Origin: Sphingobium sp.
GTDB lineage: Bacteria > Pseudomonadota > Alphaproteobacteria > Sphingomonadales > Sphingomonadaceae
Reading direction: 5' to 3'
Length of the DNA stretch: 64,000 nt
Assembly (NCBI GenBank): GCA_009360885.1
Contig: SPEL01000001.1
Location: forward strand, 473,247-537,246
The position numbers and the translations under genes are program-made. Shown piece after piece: positions 8,644 to 18,394 of this stretch (its first letter is position 1; each line of letters begins with the position of its first letter). Below the pieces are notes generated by a model, which ran no database searches, had not been told where the DNA came from, and saw only the letters and a program-made list of their open reading frames with translations.

Positions 8644-9650
8644 TGCGAAAGCCTCTTATCGAGATTGATTTGAAGGGTCTGCCATGCAGAATAGAAATTG
8701 GCGGGCAGGCGGAAGGGGGCGGCCAGCTTTACAGCCTTGATGGCCTGTTCCTGATGCAGCCTTACCTGCGTGCGGTTGCTGGCGGTAACGCCAGTGGTAT
8801 CGACAATGCGCGGTTCACCAATGATGGAACCGTCGCGCGCCAGCTTTAGTTCCACGATGGTGCGTAGGGATTCTACATCCGCTCCGGTCGGCGCCTTCCA
8901 ATGCGGTTTGATCTGGCGCCGTATTTCTGCGTCCAGCGCGCTTTTTTGTGCCGGGCCGATGGTGGTGGCCTGCGCACCTGCGCTGGGTTTGCTGTTGGTT
9001 GCCGAGCTATTGCTGGATGATTTCACCCAGTCGCTGGTGTCGAGTTTGAGTTTCGAGCCACTGGATTGCGCCTTGGTGCCTTTGGCGGTCGCCTTGCCGG
9101 TGGCATTGGCGACTGGTTTCGCTGCGGGCTTGGCTGCTGGCTTGGCTGGCGTCTTGCTATTTGCCTTGCTCTGGCTGGCTGCGGCTGGCGCGGGCTTTTT
9201 AGGGTCAGGCTTTTTGGGAGCGGGTTGTGCCGCAGGCTTCGGCTGGGGCTTTGGTTTCTCGGCTGGCTTTTTGGCCGGTTTCGGGGCGGGCTGTGGCTTG
9301 GCGACGGGCTTCGGTTCCGGCTTTGGCGCGGCTTTTGGCTGCGCTTTTGGCTGGGCGGCGGGCGGCGGCGGTGTCGGCTCCGGCGGCGTGAGGGTTTCTG
9401 ATGGTGCAGGGGCGGCTTCTTCTGGCGCTCCTTCTATATCGCCGGGCGTGGGCGGCGGCGGAGAGTCCGCCAGCTTCGGCGCTGAGGAACGCAGCGCGAC
9501 CTCATCCGCGATAGAAATTTCGATTGGCTTATTGTCCAGCTTCAGCGGCTTGTGAGGCCCAAACCAACTGCCGGAAAGTGCCGCGAACAGCAGCACATGC
9601 GCCGCGCTCGCAACGCCAAATCCTATTTTTTCCGCCCGGTTCATAGCCAC
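8640..9650 (-). CDS. tolA: Cell envelope integrity protein TolA
   Basis: 336 residues: one N-terminal membrane helix (about 10-29), a long Pro/Ala/Lys-rich periplasmic spacer (about 60-205) with PKPEPKPVAKPQPAPKPAKK-type repeats, and a C-terminal TonB/TolA-like domain (about 225-330) with IRRQIKPHWKAPTG. TolA couples the TolQR proton-driven motor to TolB-Pal. The spacer explains the large artificial reading frames seen on the other strand. GTG at 9650 or ATG at 9644 can start it. It is placed between tolR and tolB as usual. Confidence 0.93.
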   Translation of the reverse strand: MAMNRAEKIGFGVASAAHVLLFAALSGSWFGPHKPLKLDNKPIEISIADEVALRSSAPKLADSPPPPTPGDIEGAPEEAAPAPSETLTPPEPTPPPPAAQPKAQPKAAPKPEPKPVAKPQPAPKPAKKPAEKPKPQPKPAAQPAPKKPDPKKPAPAAASQSKANSKTPAKPAAKPAAKPVANATGKATAKGTKAQSSGSKLKLDTSDWVKSSSNSSATNSKPSAGAQATTIGPAQKSALDAEIRRQIKPHWKAPTGADVESLRTIVELKLARDGSIIGEPRIVDTTGVTASNRTQVRLHQEQAIKAVKLAAPFRLPANFYSAWQTLQINLDKRLSQ

Positions 9651-9664
9651 TTAGTTTGCACCGT

Positions 9665-10147
9665 TCATTCTGAACCATCGCTTACGGTTGCGGTGGCGCT
9701 ATCTGACTGGTTGCCTCCTTCGGCGTTACTAACCAGCGAGATTTTATTGAGGCCCGCCCGGTTGAGTTCGCCCAAAACACGCGACACCTGCCCATAATTA
9801 ATGGCTTCATCGGCGCGCAGGAAGATTTGCGGTGTGTCCAGCCCAGCATGAGCGGCGGCAAAATCGGCAAGGCGATCCGGCAGTTCGGCTTCGGTAATTT
9901 CGGTTTCGTTGAAATAGAGCTGACCTTGCGCGGTGACGGAAATGACTGTTGGTTTTTCATCCGTCTCCAGTGCCTTAGCGCGGTTTTCCGGCAATTTCAC
10001 CGGAACGCCTGTCACCAGAAGCGGGGCAGTCACCATGAAGATGATGAGCAACACCAGCATCACGTCCACCAGTGGCGTGACGTTAATATCCGCCATTGGC
10101 GCGCGGCGACGCCCGCGCCGCGCCGAAGGAGGCACACCCATGCCCAT
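9665..10147 (-). CDS. tolR: Tol-Pal system protein TolR (ExbD family)
   Basis: 160 residues with one N-terminal membrane helix (about 28-48) containing the functional aspartate in the segment INVTPLVDVMLVLLIIF, followed by a periplasmic domain. TolR forms the stator/rotor complex with TolQ. The start overlaps the tolQ stop by one base (TGATG). The C-terminal tail (EGGNQSDSATATVSDGSE) is low complexity and not part of the conserved domain. Confidence 0.96.
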   Translation of the reverse strand: MGMGVPPSARRGRRRAPMADINVTPLVDVMLVLLIIFMVTAPLLVTGVPVKLPENRAKALETDEKPTVISVTAQGQLYFNETEITEAELPDRLADFAAAHAGLDTPQIFLRADEAINYGQVSRVLGELNRAGLNKISLVSNAEGGNQSDSATATVSDGSE

Positions 10148-10845
10148 CAGCCTTGCTCCAGCTCGCGACTGAGCATGGAATAGAAGCCATCGGAAAAGCG
10201 ATTGAGGCCAGATTCCACTTTGTTAATGCGATGGCTGAAGCGGTTATAGGCGATAACCGCCGGAATGGCCGCAAACAAGCCGATTGCGGTTGCAAACAGT
10301 GCCTCGGCAATGCCGGGGGCGACCACTGCAAGGCTGCTATTCTGCTGCGCGGCAATGGCGGTAAAGCTGCGCATAATGCCCCAAACTGTGCCGAACAGGC
10401 CAACAAAGGGGGCTACAGCGCCGATTGTCGCCAATATGTTGAGACGGTCAGAAAGCCGGTCTACCTCGCCGCCAACGGCGCTGGAAAGGGTGGTGGAGAT
10501 GCGATCCCGTACCCCTTCGCGGTCTACCACCTTATTGCGGGTCGAACGCCGCCATTCGGTGATACCAGCGGCCAGCACGCGGGCGATGGGGAGTTCCTCC
10601 TTGCCGCGTGTTTCGTAGAAACGATCAATATCATCGGTGCGCCAGAATTCCTGTTCAAATTGCTGGCATTTTTTGGCGGTACGGCCAACAGAGAAGCCGA
10701 AACCGATGATGATCGTCCACGTCCAGATACTCGCAAGGGCAAGACCAACCATCACCCCTTTGACGACCAGATCAGCCTGCATGAACAGGGTATAGGGCGA
10801 TAATGTGGCCGCGTGGGCGGATAGGTCAACAAGTGGCGCAGTCAT
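10147..10845 (-). CDS. tolQ: Tol-Pal system protein TolQ (ExbB/MotA family)
   Basis: 232-residue inner membrane protein with three transmembrane helices. The conserved cytoplasmic loop region and the LNILATIGAVAPFVGLFGTV pore helix pair (about 145-166) are clear. TolQ forms the proton channel with TolR. The start overlaps the ybgC stop (ATGA), so ybgC-tolQ-tolR-tolA-tolB are translationally linked or nearly so. Confidence 0.97.
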   Translation of the reverse strand: MTAPLVDLSAHAATLSPYTLFMQADLVVKGVMVGLALASIWTWTIIIGFGFSVGRTAKKCQQFEQEFWRTDDIDRFYETRGKEELPIARVLAAGITEWRRSTRNKVVDREGVRDRISTTLSSAVGGEVDRLSDRLNILATIGAVAPFVGLFGTVWGIMRSFTAIAAQQNSSLAVVAPGIAEALFATAIGLFAAIPAVIAYNRFSHRINKVESGLNRFSDGFYSMLSRELEQG

Positions 10846-11321
10846 GAGTGAAAATCTTCCCCTTGAGCAATCCGGGTAAAAAGCGTGACCCAGGGCTTTG
10901 GTTGCCTTTTGGGGCGGCCCTGGGGTGAAAGAAAGGCGACGACTATATCCCCGGATGTGACGGGAATATTACCGCGCATGATGTCTTGCGTGATGGTGAC
11001 GGTAACGCCGGAAACGGCGGTAACGCGGCTGATGATGATGAGGTCATCCTCCAGCCGGGCGGGCTGGCGATAATCCAGATTGACATGGGTGACCGCATAA
11101 ACGCCTATCCCATCATCCAATGCAGCGCGCTGATCTATGCCGACAAGGCGTAGCATGTCAGAACGCGCCCGTTCCATATAGCGCAGATAATTGGCGTGGT
11201 AGACGACCCCGCCGGTGTCTGTATCCTCGAAAAACACGCGCACCGGATAATAATGCACCCCGCCGATAAAACGACCAGAGGCGGGCAGAGGCAAATCAGG
11301 GGCGGGTGAAGATACAGACAT
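10842..11321 (-). CDS. ybgC: Acyl-CoA thioesterase YbgC (hot-dog fold)
   Basis: 159 residues from the ATG at 11321. The frame extends to a TTG at 11357, but that would give a longer N-terminus than the family has. The hot-dog fold signature is RVFFEDTDTGGVVYHANYLR, with the catalytic aspartate in DTDTGG. It hydrolyses acyl-CoA or acyl-ACP thioesters and is almost always the first gene of the tol operon, as here. No membrane segment is present. Confidence 0.92.
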   Translation of the reverse strand: MSVSSPAPDLPLPASGRFIGGVHYYPVRVFFEDTDTGGVVYHANYLRYMERARSDMLRLVGIDQRAALDDGIGVYAVTHVNLDYRQPARLEDDLIIISRVTAVSGVTVTITQDIMRGNIPVTSGDIVVAFLSPQGRPKRQPKPWVTLFTRIAQGEDFHS

Positions 11322-11448
11322 CAATGCTTTGTTAACCGAGGTGCGACTCCTTGGCAAAGGGCGAAATTCACTTCGTCGTCACAATTTTACGCTTTATCCG
11401 GTGATTGAGTGGTGCAGGCGGCAAAAAGCGCGCCATCAGCACGCCATA

Positions 11449-12474
11449 TCATGTGTCGAACAGCCCATCCTGAACTGATGTAGGCGGGTTGAGGCCCAGA
11501 TGTTTCCACCCACCGGCATTGAGGCAGCGCCCCCGCGCCGTGCGGGCGACAAGGCCAAGCTGAATGAGATAAGGCTCAATCACTTCCTCGATCGTGTCGC
11601 GCGGTTCAGAAAGGCCTGCCGCCAGCGTTTCCACACCGACCGGGCCGCCCTTATAGATGTCAGCGATCATCATCAGATAGCGCCGGTCCATTGCATCCAG
11701 CCCCAGCCGGTCTACCTCTAGCCGGTTGAGCGCACTATCAGCCATGCTAGCATCCACCACGCTGACCCCGGCGACATTGGCGAAATCCCTCACCCGGCGT
11801 AGCAATCGCCCGGCGATACGCGGCGTCCCGCGGGAGCGGCGGGCTACTTCGGTTGCGCCATCCTCGCTCATCGCAAGGCCCAGCAGGCGGGCCGCGCGGG
11901 TGACGACCAGCATCAGTTCCGCCACCGTATAAAATTGCAGGCGCACGGGAATGCCGAAACGGTCACGCAGCGGTGTCGTTAGCAACCCCTGCCGGGTGGT
12001 TGCACCGACCAGCGTGAATTTGGGAAGGTCAATCCGCACCGATCGCGCCGATGGCCCTTCGCCAATCATGATGTCTAATGCGCGGTCCTCCATCGCTGGA
12101 TAGAGGATTTCTTCCACCGCAGGATTGAGGCGATGGATTTCGTCCACAAACAACACATCGCCTTCATCCAGATTGGTGAGGAGAGCCGCGAGATCCCCCG
12201 CCTTGGCGATGACCGGGCCGGATGTAGCACGAAAGCCCACGCCCATTTCCCGCGCCATAATCTGTGCCAGCGTCGTTTTGCCGAGGCCGGGAGGGCCGAA
12301 GAACAGCACATGATCCAGCGCATCGCCGCGCACCTTCGCGGCCTCTATGAAGATGCGCAGATTATCGCGGGCCTGTTGCTGGCCGATAAATTCATCGAGG
12401 CTTTTGGGGCGCAGCGCGGCGTCCTGATCCTCAACCATGCGGGCGGGGGCGATGAGGCGATCACTATCCGTCAT
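11449..12474 (-). CDS. ruvB: Holliday junction branch migration ATPase RuvB
   Basis: 341-residue AAA+ motor that drives branch migration together with RuvA. Walker [10 protein letters not shown] (60-68), Walker B with DEIH (111-114), sensor and arginine-finger region around [19 protein letters not shown], and a C-terminal winged-helix DNA-binding domain. The start overlaps the ruvA stop by 4 bases. Confidence 0.98.
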   Translation of the reverse strand: MTDSDRLIAPARMVEDQDAALRPKSLDEFIGQQQARDNLRIFIEAAKVRGDALDHVLFFGPPGLGKTTLAQIMAREMGVGFRATSGPVIAKAGDLAALLTNLDEGDVLFVDEIHRLNPAVEEILYPAMEDRALDIMIGEGPSARSVRIDLPKFTLVGATTRQGLLTTPLRDRFGIPVRLQFYTVAELMLVVTRAARLLGLAMSEDGATEVARRSRGTPRIAGRLLRRVRDFANVAGVSVVDASMADSALNRLEVDRLGLDAMDRRYLMMIADIYKGGPVGVETLAAGLSEPRDTIEEVIEPYLIQLGLVARTARGRCLNAGGWKHLGLNPPTSVQDGLFDT

Positions 12475-13106
12475 TTCGCGGCTTTTCTAAGCGACAGGCG
12501 CACCAGCGCATCCAGGTTAATTTCTTTGCCGGGGCTGGCGGCCTCCAGTTCGGCCTCCGCAGCGGCAACGGCTGCGCTGGCTTCTGCCGGTTTGAAGCCG
12601 AGGCTGGTGAGGGCGGAGAGGGCATCGGCGGCAAGGCCACCTGCAATGGGCAGGGGGGCACTGCTGCCATCGCCGGAAAGGGGTGCTGTTCCGGCCCCCG
12701 CAATCTTGCCGGTTTTATCCTTGAGCTCGCGCACAATGCGTTCAGCGAGCTTAGGACCGACGCCATTGGCGCGGGCGACCATTGCTTTGTCCTGCGCAGC
12801 AATGGCGCGGTGCAGTTCCGGCCCATCCAGCGCCGATAATATCGCCAGCGCCACGCGGGAACCAACGCCTTGCACGCCCGACAGCAAACGGAACCAGTCC
12901 CGTTCCCCGGCATTGGCGAAGCCCACGAGGCGGATGAAATCATCCCCGACCAGCATATCCGTGTGCACGGTAACAGCTTCCCCCGTCGGCCCCAGAGCGG
13001 CCAATGTGCGGGTGGACGCGCTAAACATATAGCCCACGCCGCCGACATCAACGACGGCATGGTCTATCCCGGTGCTGACAAGGCGGCCTTTAAGATGTGC
13101 AATCAT
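12471..13106 (-). CDS. ruvA: Holliday junction DNA helicase subunit RuvA
   Basis: 211 residues. The N-terminal OB-fold starts [20 protein letters not shown], the middle helix-hairpin-helix motifs include [17 protein letters not shown], and a linker leads to a C-terminal three-helix domain that contacts RuvB. It binds four-way junctions as a tetramer. The gene is coupled to ruvB. ruvC lies about 500 bases away and is separated from it by a plus-strand gene. Confidence 0.97.
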   Translation of the reverse strand: MIAHLKGRLVSTGIDHAVVDVGGVGYMFSASTRTLAALGPTGEAVTVHTDMLVGDDFIRLVGFANAGERDWFRLLSGVQGVGSRVALAILSALDGPELHRAIAAQDKAMVARANGVGPKLAERIVRELKDKTGKIAGAGTAPLSGDGSSAPLPIAGGLAADALSALTSLGFKPAEASAAVAAAEAELEAASPGKEINLDALVRLSLRKAAK

Positions 13107-13208
13107 GCGCTTTGCTTAGCCTTGTTCACCCTTCGTTTCCAATCGAAAAATGCAACATCATGTATAAGAGGGGATTTGCATTGCCATGAAACTGACATAA
13201 TAGGAGCC

Positions 13209-13547
13209 ATGCCAACGATATTGCTGCTCATCATATCCAATATATTCATGACGATTGCATGGTATTGGCACCTGAAGGGCGGCGACGCCAAGCCCATCAT
13301 GCTGGTTATATTAATCAGTTGGGGCATTGCTTTTGTGGAATATTGCTTTGCCGTTCCGGCCAATCGCATCGGCTTTGCCCATGGGTGGAGCGCTGGTCAG
13401 CTTAAAATAGCGCAGGAGGTGATTGCTCTCGCGGTGTTTGCTATTTTCATGGTGCTGGTGATGAAGGAGCCGCTAAGCTGGCGTTATGCGGGTGCGTTTG
13501 TCTGTATGGCCGGGGCCGCAGCATTTATGTTTGTGGGGAAGGCTTAG
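13209..13547 (+). CDS. DUF486 family small membrane protein (DMT-like)
   Basis: 112 residues, four predicted membrane helices (about 1-17, 25-43, 62-82, 90-110). It resembles the DUF486 family, a four-helix group related to the drug/metabolite transporter fold. The chosen ATG at 13209 has TAGGAG six bases upstream. The same frame runs back to 12870 inside antisense ruvA, but that extension is not coding. Oddly for this cluster, it lies on the opposite strand between ruvA and ruvC. Substrate unknown. Confidence 0.83.
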   Translation: MPTILLLIISNIFMTIAWYWHLKGGDAKPIMLVILISWGIAFVEYCFAVPANRIGFAHGWSAGQLKIAQEVIALAVFAIFMVLVMKEPLSWRYAGAFVCMAGAAAFMFVGKA

Positions 13548-13576
13548 CCTGTCATTTTTCGCCGCGCACGGCGGGG

Positions 13577-14074
13577 TTAGAAACGGATTTTCGATAAAGA
13601 CCGCGCACTGGCAAGATGATGGGCATGGGTGATTGCAACGGCAAGGGCATCCGCCGCGTCCGCACCCACGATCTTCGTGCCGGGAAGCAGTTGGCGCACC
13701 ATCGCATGGACCTGATCTTTGCTGGCATTGCCGACGCCGACCACCGATTTCTTAACGAGCCGTGCCGCATATTCGCCCACCGCCATGCCGGACCGTGCGG
13801 CATTTAACAGCACGACGCCGCGCGCCTGCCCCAGTTTCAACGTGGATTGCGGATTGACGTTGACGAACACTTCCTCAACGGCTGCTCCATCCGGGCGATG
13901 CTGAAGGATGAGGTCGGTGAGCGCTGCGTCCAGCGTAACAAGGCGTTCCGCCAGCGGGGCAGCGGTTTCCGTTTTGATATGGCCATTGGCGATGTGCCGC
14001 AGGCGATTACCATCGGCAAATATCAGGCCCCAGCCGGTGGTGCCGAGGCCCGGGTCGAGACCCAGAATAATCAA
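13577..14074 (-). CDS. ruvC: Crossover junction endodeoxyribonuclease RuvC
   Basis: Resolvase that cuts Holliday junctions. With a TTG start at 14074 the protein is 165 residues and its acidic residues fall at D7, E67, D139 and D142, matching the known RuvC catalytic set. No ATG is available near the family start. The TTG overlaps the stop codon of the upstream membrane gene in the sequence TTGA, with GGGGTGAAG just before it as a ribosome binding site. The frame runs open to 14284 but that part is antisense-like shadow of the neighbour. Confidence 0.94.
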   Translation of the reverse strand: MIILGLDPGLGTTGWGLIFADGNRLRHIANGHIKTETAAPLAERLVTLDAALTDLILQHRPDGAAVEEVFVNVNPQSTLKLGQARGVVLLNAARSGMAVGEYAARLVKKSVVGVGNASKDQVHAMVRQLLPGTKIVGADAADALAVAITHAHHLASARSLSKIRF

Positions 14075-14421
14075 AGCTTCACCCCAAAGGATGGCGCGAT
14101 CAGGGTCATCAGCAGATAGAGCAGCATAGTGAGCCCGCAGCCCAGCAACAGGCTGATCCAGAAGGAGGTGCCGTGCCGCAGCAGCAGCGGCATCAGTAGG
14201 AACATGGGTAGGGACGGGAGGACGTACCAGAAGGTGGCGGCCGAATGCTGCGCCATATTCTCCGCATCCGGCCGCCCGTACCACAGCAGGATCATACCCA
14301 GCACGGAGACGAGCGGCAGCGATGCGACTAGCGCCGCAACGGTCGGCTGCCGCTTACCGATTTCGCTGATCGCCACGATCAACGCCCCGCAGAGCAAGGC
14401 CCGGGCGATCAGCGCGATCAT
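14071..14421 (-). CDS. DUF3147-type small membrane protein
   Basis: 116 residues with about four hydrophobic helices, starting [20 protein letters not shown] and containing the [20 protein letters not shown] helix pair. It looks like the DUF3147 family of uncharacterised inner membrane proteins. It lies 2 bases downstream of yebC and overlaps ruvC by 4 bases, so the three are probably one operon. Function unknown. Confidence 0.78.
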   Translation of the reverse strand: MIALIARALLCGALIVAISEIGKRQPTVAALVASLPLVSVLGMILLWYGRPDAENMAQHSAATFWYVLPSLPMFLLMPLLLRHGTSFWISLLLGCGLTMLLYLLMTLIAPSFGVKL

Positions 14422-14423
14422 GA

Positions 14424-15167
14424 TCAGCCCAGCTTAGCCATTACTTCGTCGGACACTTCGTAATTGCCCCAGACGGTCTGGACGTCATCATCATCTTCCA
14501 GCGCATCAATCATCTTGAGCAGAGTCGCGGCGCTGGCTTCATCGACTTCGATGGTGGTTTGCGGTTTCCACGCGAGCTTCGCACCTTCTGCCGGACCAAG
14601 CACATCTTCCAATATCTTGGCGACTTCGTGAAGGGCATCCATCGCTGTCCAGATTTCATGTTCATCTTCGTCCGATGACACGTCTTCTGCGCCAGCTTCG
14701 AGGGCCGCTTCGAAAATCTTTTCCGCGTCGCCAACGCTGGCCGGGTAAGTGATGAGGCCCATGCGGTCAAAGCCGTGGCTCACCGCACCGGAAGAACCGA
14801 GGTTGCCGCCATTTTTGGAAAAGGCCGTCCGCACGTTGGTCGCGGTACGGTTGCGGTTGTCGGTCAATGCCTCAACGATGATGGCGACGCCTGCGGGGCC
14901 ATAGCCTTCATAACGGATTTCTTCGTAATTATCGCCTTCGCCCTTGGTTGCTTTGTCGATGGCGCGCTGGATATTATCCTTAGGCATCGACTGTGCCTTG
15001 GCGGCGTTCACCGCGAGGCGCAGACGGGGGTTCATATCCGGGTCGGCCATGCCCATTTTCGCTGCCACGGTGATTTCGCGGCTGAGCTTGGAAAACATGG
15101 CGGAGCGCTTTTTATCTTGCGCGCCTTTGCGGTGCATGATGTTTTTGAATTTACTATGGCCTGCCAA
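14424..15167 (-). CDS. yebC: YebC/PmpR family protein (TACO1 homologue)
   Basis: 247 residues, standard length. The hallmark start [20 protein letters not shown] and the [20 protein letters not shown] segment are present. Members have been described as transcription regulators and, more recently, as ribosome-associated factors easing translation of proline stretches. It heads the yebC-DUF3147-ruvC group, an arrangement common in alphaproteobacteria where yebC precedes ruv genes. Confidence 0.96.
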   Translation of the reverse strand: MAGHSKFKNIMHRKGAQDKKRSAMFSKLSREITVAAKMGMADPDMNPRLRLAVNAAKAQSMPKDNIQRAIDKATKGEGDNYEEIRYEGYGPAGVAIIVEALTDNRNRTATNVRTAFSKNGGNLGSSGAVSHGFDRMGLITYPASVGDAEKIFEAALEAGAEDVSSDEDEHEIWTAMDALHEVAKILEDVLGPAEGAKLAWKPQTTIEVDEASAATLLKMIDALEDDDDVQTVWGNYEVSDEVMAKLG

Positions 15168-15311
15168 TGGCCCACTCCCTCAAACAAGAATGATCAATAT
15201 GTGGCGCCGTCTATACCCGATTGGGGCTATGAGAAAACACCCTGCGCAACAGGAAAAGCGCAAAAATCACCCACAGTAAGGGTGAAATGGCGCGAAAACA
15301 GCCTGATGAAG

Positions 15312-15677
15312 CTATAATGATACGGCGGTGCCCGTTGCCGACACCATCAGCATAGAGCCGTTAGACCCTAAAACTTCATAATCCAGATCAACGCCGATGA
15401 CGGCATTGGCCCCCAATTCGGCGGCGCGAGCCTGCATTTCCTGAAGCGCCTGTTCCCGTGCGCGTTGCAGCACATCTTCATAAGCACCTGCGCGCCCACC
15501 AACCAGATCACGAATACCGGCGAATAAATCGCGGAATATATTCGCGCCCACAATAACCTCGCCAGTGACGATGCCGTGATACTGGCGGGCGGGGCGGCCT
15601 TCCACCCCATTGGTGGTGGTGACGATCATGCTGCCCTTACCTGCCGGGTCAGATGACCCCCATGGAGATTGTGCCAT
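15312..15677 (-). CDS. YbjQ/UPF0145 family heavy-metal-binding-like protein
   Basis: 121 residues. The conserved YbjQ core begins [11 protein letters not shown] and includes [20 protein letters not shown] and [18 protein letters not shown]. The conventional start would be the ATG at 15629, which has AGGTAAGGGC upstream. The upstream ATG at 15677 also has AAGGAA, so the extra 16 N-terminal residues may or may not be translated. Members form pentamers; the physiological role is not established. Confidence 0.85.
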   Translation of the reverse strand: MAQSPWGSSDPAGKGSMIVTTTNGVEGRPARQYHGIVTGEVIVGANIFRDLFAGIRDLVGGRAGAYEDVLQRAREQALQEMQARAAELGANAVIGVDLDYEVLGSNGSMLMVSATGTAVSL

Positions 15678-15777
15678 GTGAAATTCCTTATCCGGCCCGG
15701 CTTAGTATAGGGGCAATATGTGGCCATTGGGCGCATGCTGCCCCTATAACCGCACCTGCGGCGCACACTGCGCGGGG

Positions 15778-16020
15778 TTATTCTATGCCGAGGGCGTTTT
15801 TATATGTTTCCAGCAAGGCTTCTGCTTCCTGCCGGGCGTGGCTTTCCAGCTTACGCAGGCGGATAATAGCACGCATCGTCTTGACGTCATAGCCATTGGC
15901 TTTCGCCTCCAGATAGACATCCTTAATATCGTCGGCGATGCCCTTTTTTTCTTCCTCAAGCCGTTCAATGCGCTCAATAAATAGGCGCAGTTGTTCGGCG
16001 GCGACATTGCCTTCGCTCAT
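15778..16020 (-). CDS. gapR: GapR-like nucleoid protein (DUF2312)
   Basis: 80 residues, strongly helical and charged, matching DUF2312. The Caulobacter member GapR binds AT-rich, overtwisted DNA ahead of replication and transcription. Visible features are the coiled-coil N-terminal half ([20 protein letters not shown]) and the [17 protein letters not shown] basic region. It is divergent from pyruvate kinase. Length and sequence fit the family well. Confidence 0.92.
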   Translation of the reverse strand: MSEGNVAAEQLRLFIERIERLEEEKKGIADDIKDVYLEAKANGYDVKTMRAIIRLRKLESHARQEAEALLETYKNALGIE

Positions 16021-16334
16021 GGTAACTCCTTAGCGTGAATCATGCATGATTAATGATAGCGCCGTCCTTAACCATCTGTCCGCGTTCTGGCTATGTTTTC
16101 TTCGCAATGACTATTGCAAGACGAAGGTAAATGTTGGCAAACTGTGGGTAAGGCGTTGGTTCATGGCATTTTTATGGGTTCTATCATTTGCGCCTGTGTG
16201 GTGAATGGTTTACCCTCCTGCGTCACAAAGCTGTCGTGCAGCCGCGCTAGCATTTTATGAAAGAGCCGTGCCCCGCGGGAGTGTTTTTCAACCTGCGCCG
16301 GTATCGTCGGCATCCGTATAATGATGGAGAAACC
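16021..16334. other. Divergent intergenic region gapR / pyk
   Basis: 314 bases that must hold the promoters of both flanking genes. I see no strong terminator, repeat or RNA fold. A frame continues upstream of pyk to 16257, but it lacks family similarity and a ribosome binding site. Confidence 0.5.
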
Positions 16335-17786
16335 GTGCCTTATTTCCCACCCCGTGCGCGCAAGGTTCGTATATTGGCGACATTGGGCCCTGCCAGCAGC
16401 GATGCGGAGACGATCCGGTCGCTTTTTCTGGCCGGTGCTGATGCTTTCCGTTTGAATATGAGCCATGGCGCACGGGCAGATCATGCCGCGAACATCGGTT
16501 ATATTCGTGCGCTGGAGGAAGAGTTTAAGCGTCCGACGACTATATTGGCCGATCTTCAGGGGCCAAAACTGCGCATTGGCAGCTTTGCCGATAATCTGGT
16601 GACGCTGCGTGTGGGGGAGGTCTTTGTGCTAGACCGTGACCCGGCCCCCGGCACATCGCGCCGTGTCACCCTGCCGCACCCGGAAATTTACGCGGCGCTG
16701 TCGGGCGGCGAAAGATTGCTGCTGGATGATGGGCGGCTGGTACTGCGGGTGCGATCTGTCAGTGACGATCGGATCGAGACCGTGGTGGAAATTGGCGGTC
16801 CTCTCTCCAACCGCAAGGGCGTTAATGTGCCGGACGTGGTGCTGCCCCTTGCCGCGATGACGGATAAGGACCGGGATGATCTCTCCTTTGCGCTGGAAAT
16901 GGGCTGCGACTGGATCGCCCTTAGCTTTGTGCAACGGCCAGAGGATCTGGTCGAAGCGCGGGTGCTGATGGGTGGGCGGGGCGCGCTGATGGCGAAGATC
17001 GAAAAGCCGGCGGCGGTGCAATGCCTCAATGCGATACTGGAGCAGGCCGATGGCGTGATGGTTGCGCGCGGGGATCTCGGCGTGGAATTGCCTCCGCAAG
17101 CGGTGCCACCGCTGCAAAAGCAGATTGTTGCGGCAGCCCGGCGCATGGGCCGCCCGGTGGTGGTGGCGACGCAGATGCTCGAATCTATGGTGAAGGCGCC
17201 GACGCCGACTCGTGCCGAGGTGTCTGACGTCGCAACTGCTGTTTATGATGGCGCGGATGCCATCATGTTATCGGCGGAAACGGCGGTTGGCGATCATGTG
17301 CGGGAAGCCGTGCTGATGATGGATAATATTGCCCGGTCAGTGGAGGCGGATGCTGGTTATCTTGATCGGCTACATTTCACAGAAACCCGGCCTGAGCCAA
17401 CGGCGGCTGATGCGCTGGCTGAGGCAGCGGAAGGCATTGTGAAAACCTTGCAGGCCAGTGTGATTGTCAGTTTCACATCGAGCGGCAGCACTGCGCGGCG
17501 TGTGTCACGCGAAAGGCCGCAGACGCCCATTCTTGCGCTCACCCCTTATGCGGAAATCGCGCGGCGCATGGGCTTGCTCTGGGGGGTGCATGCAATACGC
17601 ACCGGAGAGATTGAGAATTTTGAGCAGATGATCGCCAAGGGCTGTCGCATGGCGATGCGCCATGGTCTGGCCGCAGGCGGAGACCGAATCGTGGTGCTGG
17701 CAGGGGTGCCTTTTGGCACATCTGGTTCCACCAACGTTATTCATGTCGCGCAGGTGCGCGGTGATGAGCTGGAGGGGCGGCGTTAG
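16335..17786 (+). CDS. pyk: Pyruvate kinase
   Basis: Last step of glycolysis or the Entner-Doudoroff pathway, phosphoenolpyruvate plus ADP to pyruvate plus ATP. The GTG at 16335 (GGAG six bases upstream) gives a 483-residue protein of normal length starting with PYFPPRARKVRILATLGPAS. The active-site barrel contains FRLNMSHG, the lysine in MAKIEKPAAVQ, and the metal/substrate region VMVARGDLGVELP. The MLESM and PTRAEVSDVATAVYDGADA segments complete the signature. The C-terminal domain includes the FTSSGSTARRVSR phosphate-binding segment. Confidence 0.96.
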   Translation: MPYFPPRARKVRILATLGPASSDAETIRSLFLAGADAFRLNMSHGARADHAANIGYIRALEEEFKRPTTILADLQGPKLRIGSFADNLVTLRVGEVFVLDRDPAPGTSRRVTLPHPEIYAALSGGERLLLDDGRLVLRVRSVSDDRIETVVEIGGPLSNRKGVNVPDVVLPLAAMTDKDRDDLSFALEMGCDWIALSFVQRPEDLVEARVLMGGRGALMAKIEKPAAVQCLNAILEQADGVMVARGDLGVELPPQAVPPLQKQIVAAARRMGRPVVVATQMLESMVKAPTPTRAEVSDVATAVYDGADAIMLSAETAVGDHVREAVLMMDNIARSVEADAGYLDRLHFTETRPEPTAADALAEAAEGIVKTLQASVIVSFTSSGSTARRVSRERPQTPILALTPYAEIARRMGLLWGVHAIRTGEIENFEQMIAKGCRMAMRHGLAAGGDRIVVLAGVPFGTSGSTNVIHVAQVRGDELEGRR

Positions 17787-17933
17787 AGGGATTCGGGTCT
17801 GACCCTGGGTAGGTTGGATGATGGCCTGAGCCTGGCCGCTCGCCATCATCGCCGTGCTTCGCCAATATGCCCGAATGAATATGCCCCTTATTAAGGGCGT
17901 CGTCAGATGGATTAGTGCGATAAGCCGTAATGC

Positions 17934-17960
17934 GAAAAACCCGGCGCTGATGGCCGGGTT
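17934..17960 (-). terminator. Rho-independent terminator after rpmJ
   Basis: On the minus strand AACCCGGC, a 7-base loop, GCCGGGTT, then further T residues. It lies 42 bases after the rpmJ stop codon. Confidence 0.75.
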
Positions 17961-18002
17961 CCTCATATTTGGAATCCGCAGGGAAGCCTGCGAATAGATA
18001 TA

Positions 18003-18128
18003 TTAGCCCTGACGAGCCTTGAAACGGCGGTTCGTCTTATTGATAACATATGTACGACCGCGACGACGGATCACGCGGTTATCCCGGTGGCGGTCTTTGA
18101 GTGACTTCAGCGAGTTGCGGATCTTCAT
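18003..18128 (-). CDS. rpmJ: 50S ribosomal protein L36 (bL36)
   Basis: 41 codons, too short for most reading-frame scans. The product begins [18 protein letters not shown] and ends RRFKARQG, the longer 41-residue bL36 form typical of alphaproteobacteria and lacking the zinc-binding cysteines of the 37-residue form. It is monocistronic, has its own terminator, and stands apart from the ribosomal protein clusters, as is usual for this variant. Confidence 0.95.
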   Translation of the reverse strand: MKIRNSLKSLKDRHRDNRVIRRRGRTYVINKTNRRFKARQG

Positions 18129-18394
18129 TGCGCAGCCTTCGATATGATTCTGTTGATTGGTAATTTCGAAGCCGCGTCCCTATGGGGCCGGGCACCCAAA
18201 GTCAAGTGTCCAGATTCCTGAACCATGCTGGATTTTGCGTAATAATTCATAAAGCGCGACGAATTTGCGCTTTTGTTCATCATCGGTGCAGATACAATAT
18301 GCGCAGGACATGATGTATAAACGCGACATCATCACAATGGCAGGCTGTTTCATTGGATACAGGCCGCGCGATATTCTTTTTAAGGGAGGATAGT

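Noticed and set aside
8770-9555. Gly/Phe/Ala-rich frame opposite tolA
   Set aside because: Produced by the repetitive Pro/Ala/Lys spacer of tolA read backwards; looks like a membrane protein only by composition.
12870-13208. N-terminal extension of the DUF486-like gene into antisense ruvA
   Set aside because: The ATG at 13209 has a good ribosome binding site and gives the family length.
16161-16484. Possible small minus-strand gene between gapR and pyk
   Set aside because: Some codons look biased, but there is no ribosome binding site or family match, and it overlaps the start of pyk.
18251-18273. AAAGCGC/GCGCTTT hairpin upstream of the DUF4136 gene
   Set aside because: Short, weak T tail and no plus-strand gene before it; could be chance.
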